DNA of 64,000 nucleotides from Spirosoma linguale DSM 74 (GTDB lineage Bacteria; Bacteroidota; Bacteroidia; Cytophagales; Spirosomataceae): NCBI GenBank assembly GCA_000024525.1, contig CP001769.1, positions 2,652,001 to 2,716,000 of the forward strand, read 5' to 3'. Shown piece by piece: positions 63,459 to 64,000 of this stretch (position 1 is its first letter; each line of letters starts with the position of its first letter). The notes under the pieces were generated by a model. It saw only the letters and a program-made list of their open reading frames with translations, ran no database searches and was not told where the DNA came from. The position numbers and the translations under genes were made by a program.

Positions 63459-64000
63459 TTACAAGCGATAAAACATATTGTACTGGAGACTTCCATAAAC
63501 ACGAAAAACGGTTAGCACGCAGGTCGACGCGGTAGCCTTGCCATCGTTAAAGGCTGGTTTCCAGTTGAGCTTTTCGGGTGTCCACTCGGGCATGTTCCGG
63601 ATCACCTGTTGCACATAGGTTACCGCTTCAGGCATCTTCGCGTTTTCGGATACATTCGTATTCAACAATACCCCAATGCCCGTAACCTGCCCGATTTCAT
63701 TGATGGCCAGCGTAGCGGTAACCCGCCGGATGCGTTCGCCATCAACCAGCGGCCCAAGTTTTTGCTTCATATACGCCGAAAGGTCCGTGGGTTTTCCCAG
63801 AAACTGAGCCGACTGGTAGAAAGGGGCACACGCTTCTTTGGTTCCATCGGCGGTAAAACACGCACTCTGAGTCATGCGGCCGTTCCGGTAGTACTCTTTT
63901 CGCTTGATGGACCCATCTTCATAAAAGACCATGAACGGGCCGTGCAGCACGTCATCTTTGTATTCACAGGTGATGTAAGGCTTCCCCGTGAGGTACATGA
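63459..64000 (-). CDS. MORN-repeat / TonB-like protein, 5' end at or beyond window edge
   Basis: Only the C-terminal 179 or so residues are visible. The first part has a toxin-antitoxin-style MORN_2 repeat (GPFMVFYEDGSIKRKEYYRN). The second part resembles a TonB C-terminal-type domain: VTATLAINEIGQVTGIGVL, then a QQVIRNMPEWTPEKLN block and a closing VLTVFRVYG. A Met is encoded at 63998, but the upstream frame cannot be seen, so the true start is probably outside. It converges on the pirin-like gene with 13 bp between stops. Confidence 0.75.
   Translation of the reverse strand, partial: MYLTGKPYITCEYKDDVLHGPFMVFYEDGSIKRKEYYRNGRMTQSACFTADGTKEACAPFYQSAQFLGKPTDLSAYMKQKLGPLVDGERIRRVTATLAINEIGQVTGIGVLLNTNVSENAKMPEAVTYVQQVIRNMPEWTPEKLNWKPAFNDGKATASTCVLTVFRVYGSLQYNMFYRL

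Overview
The window looks like chromosome of a Bacteroidota member of the order Cytophagales, most like Spirosoma or a close relative. Supporting this are the long MacB/FtsX permease with an N-terminal prefix domain paired with PadR, a LytS/LytTR two-component pair, a DUF4105 protein, a Wzi capsule-assembly remnant, a Bacteroidota-type ParC, and an accessory region rich in AraC regulators and serine hydrolases. There is no rRNA operon, CRISPR array, intact insertion sequence or prophage. Species-level identity is inference.

Layout. (1) 1-9.3 kb, plus strand: a carbonyl-metabolism block. It holds a carboxylesterase cut by the left edge, two SDR oxidoreductases, a complete three-subunit PaoABC-type molybdenum aldehyde oxidoreductase, two manganese-type cupins resembling (R)-hydroxynitrile lyases, and a hexapeptide acyltransferase. 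A decayed AraC regulator lies inside the block. (2) 9.3-27.6 kb: a patchwork accessory region with a methyltransferase, a PhyH dioxygenase, two intact serine hydrolases and one decayed one, two AraC regulators, a PAS histidine kinase, an ABC-2 exporter, PadR plus a MacB-like permease, an amidohydrolase and a DUF1028 protein. At least eight copies of a short dispersed repeat, all in the same orientation, sit in its intergenic gaps. (3) 27.6-30.8 kb: an AT-rich cassette holding a CdtB-like DNase I-fold protein and an upstream 505-residue protein of unknown family. This is the best candidate for an undescribed system. (4) 30.8-43.4 kb: core and housekeeping genes, including dnaK, the thrS-infC-rpmI-rplT translation cluster, a NuiA-like nuclease inhibitor, a TPR lipoprotein, an RlmI-like methyltransferase, EVE and DinB proteins, a wzi remnant and SanA. 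(5) 43.4-54 kb: parC, a 2-hydroxyacid dehydrogenase, an acetylxylan esterase, DUF4105, rsmI, a pterin dehydratase, two serine tRNAs, asparaginase with an in-frame tandem repeat, and a TatD nuclease. (6) 54-59 kb: SDR, two GT2 glycosyltransferases, a polysaccharide deacetylase and a flippase-like membrane protein, probably one envelope glycan or glycolipid operon. (7) 59-64 kb: ruvC, the LytS/LytTR pair, an intradiol dioxygenase lipoprotein, a pirin-like protein and a TonB-like protein cut by the right edge.

Working together: the translation cluster and the glycan operon follow familiar layouts. The first block suggests oxidation and reduction of aldehydes or related carbonyls. Many genes end in long, nearly perfect inverted repeats that probably act as terminators, often for both strands. 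Assignments rest on reading motifs by eye; no database search was possible.
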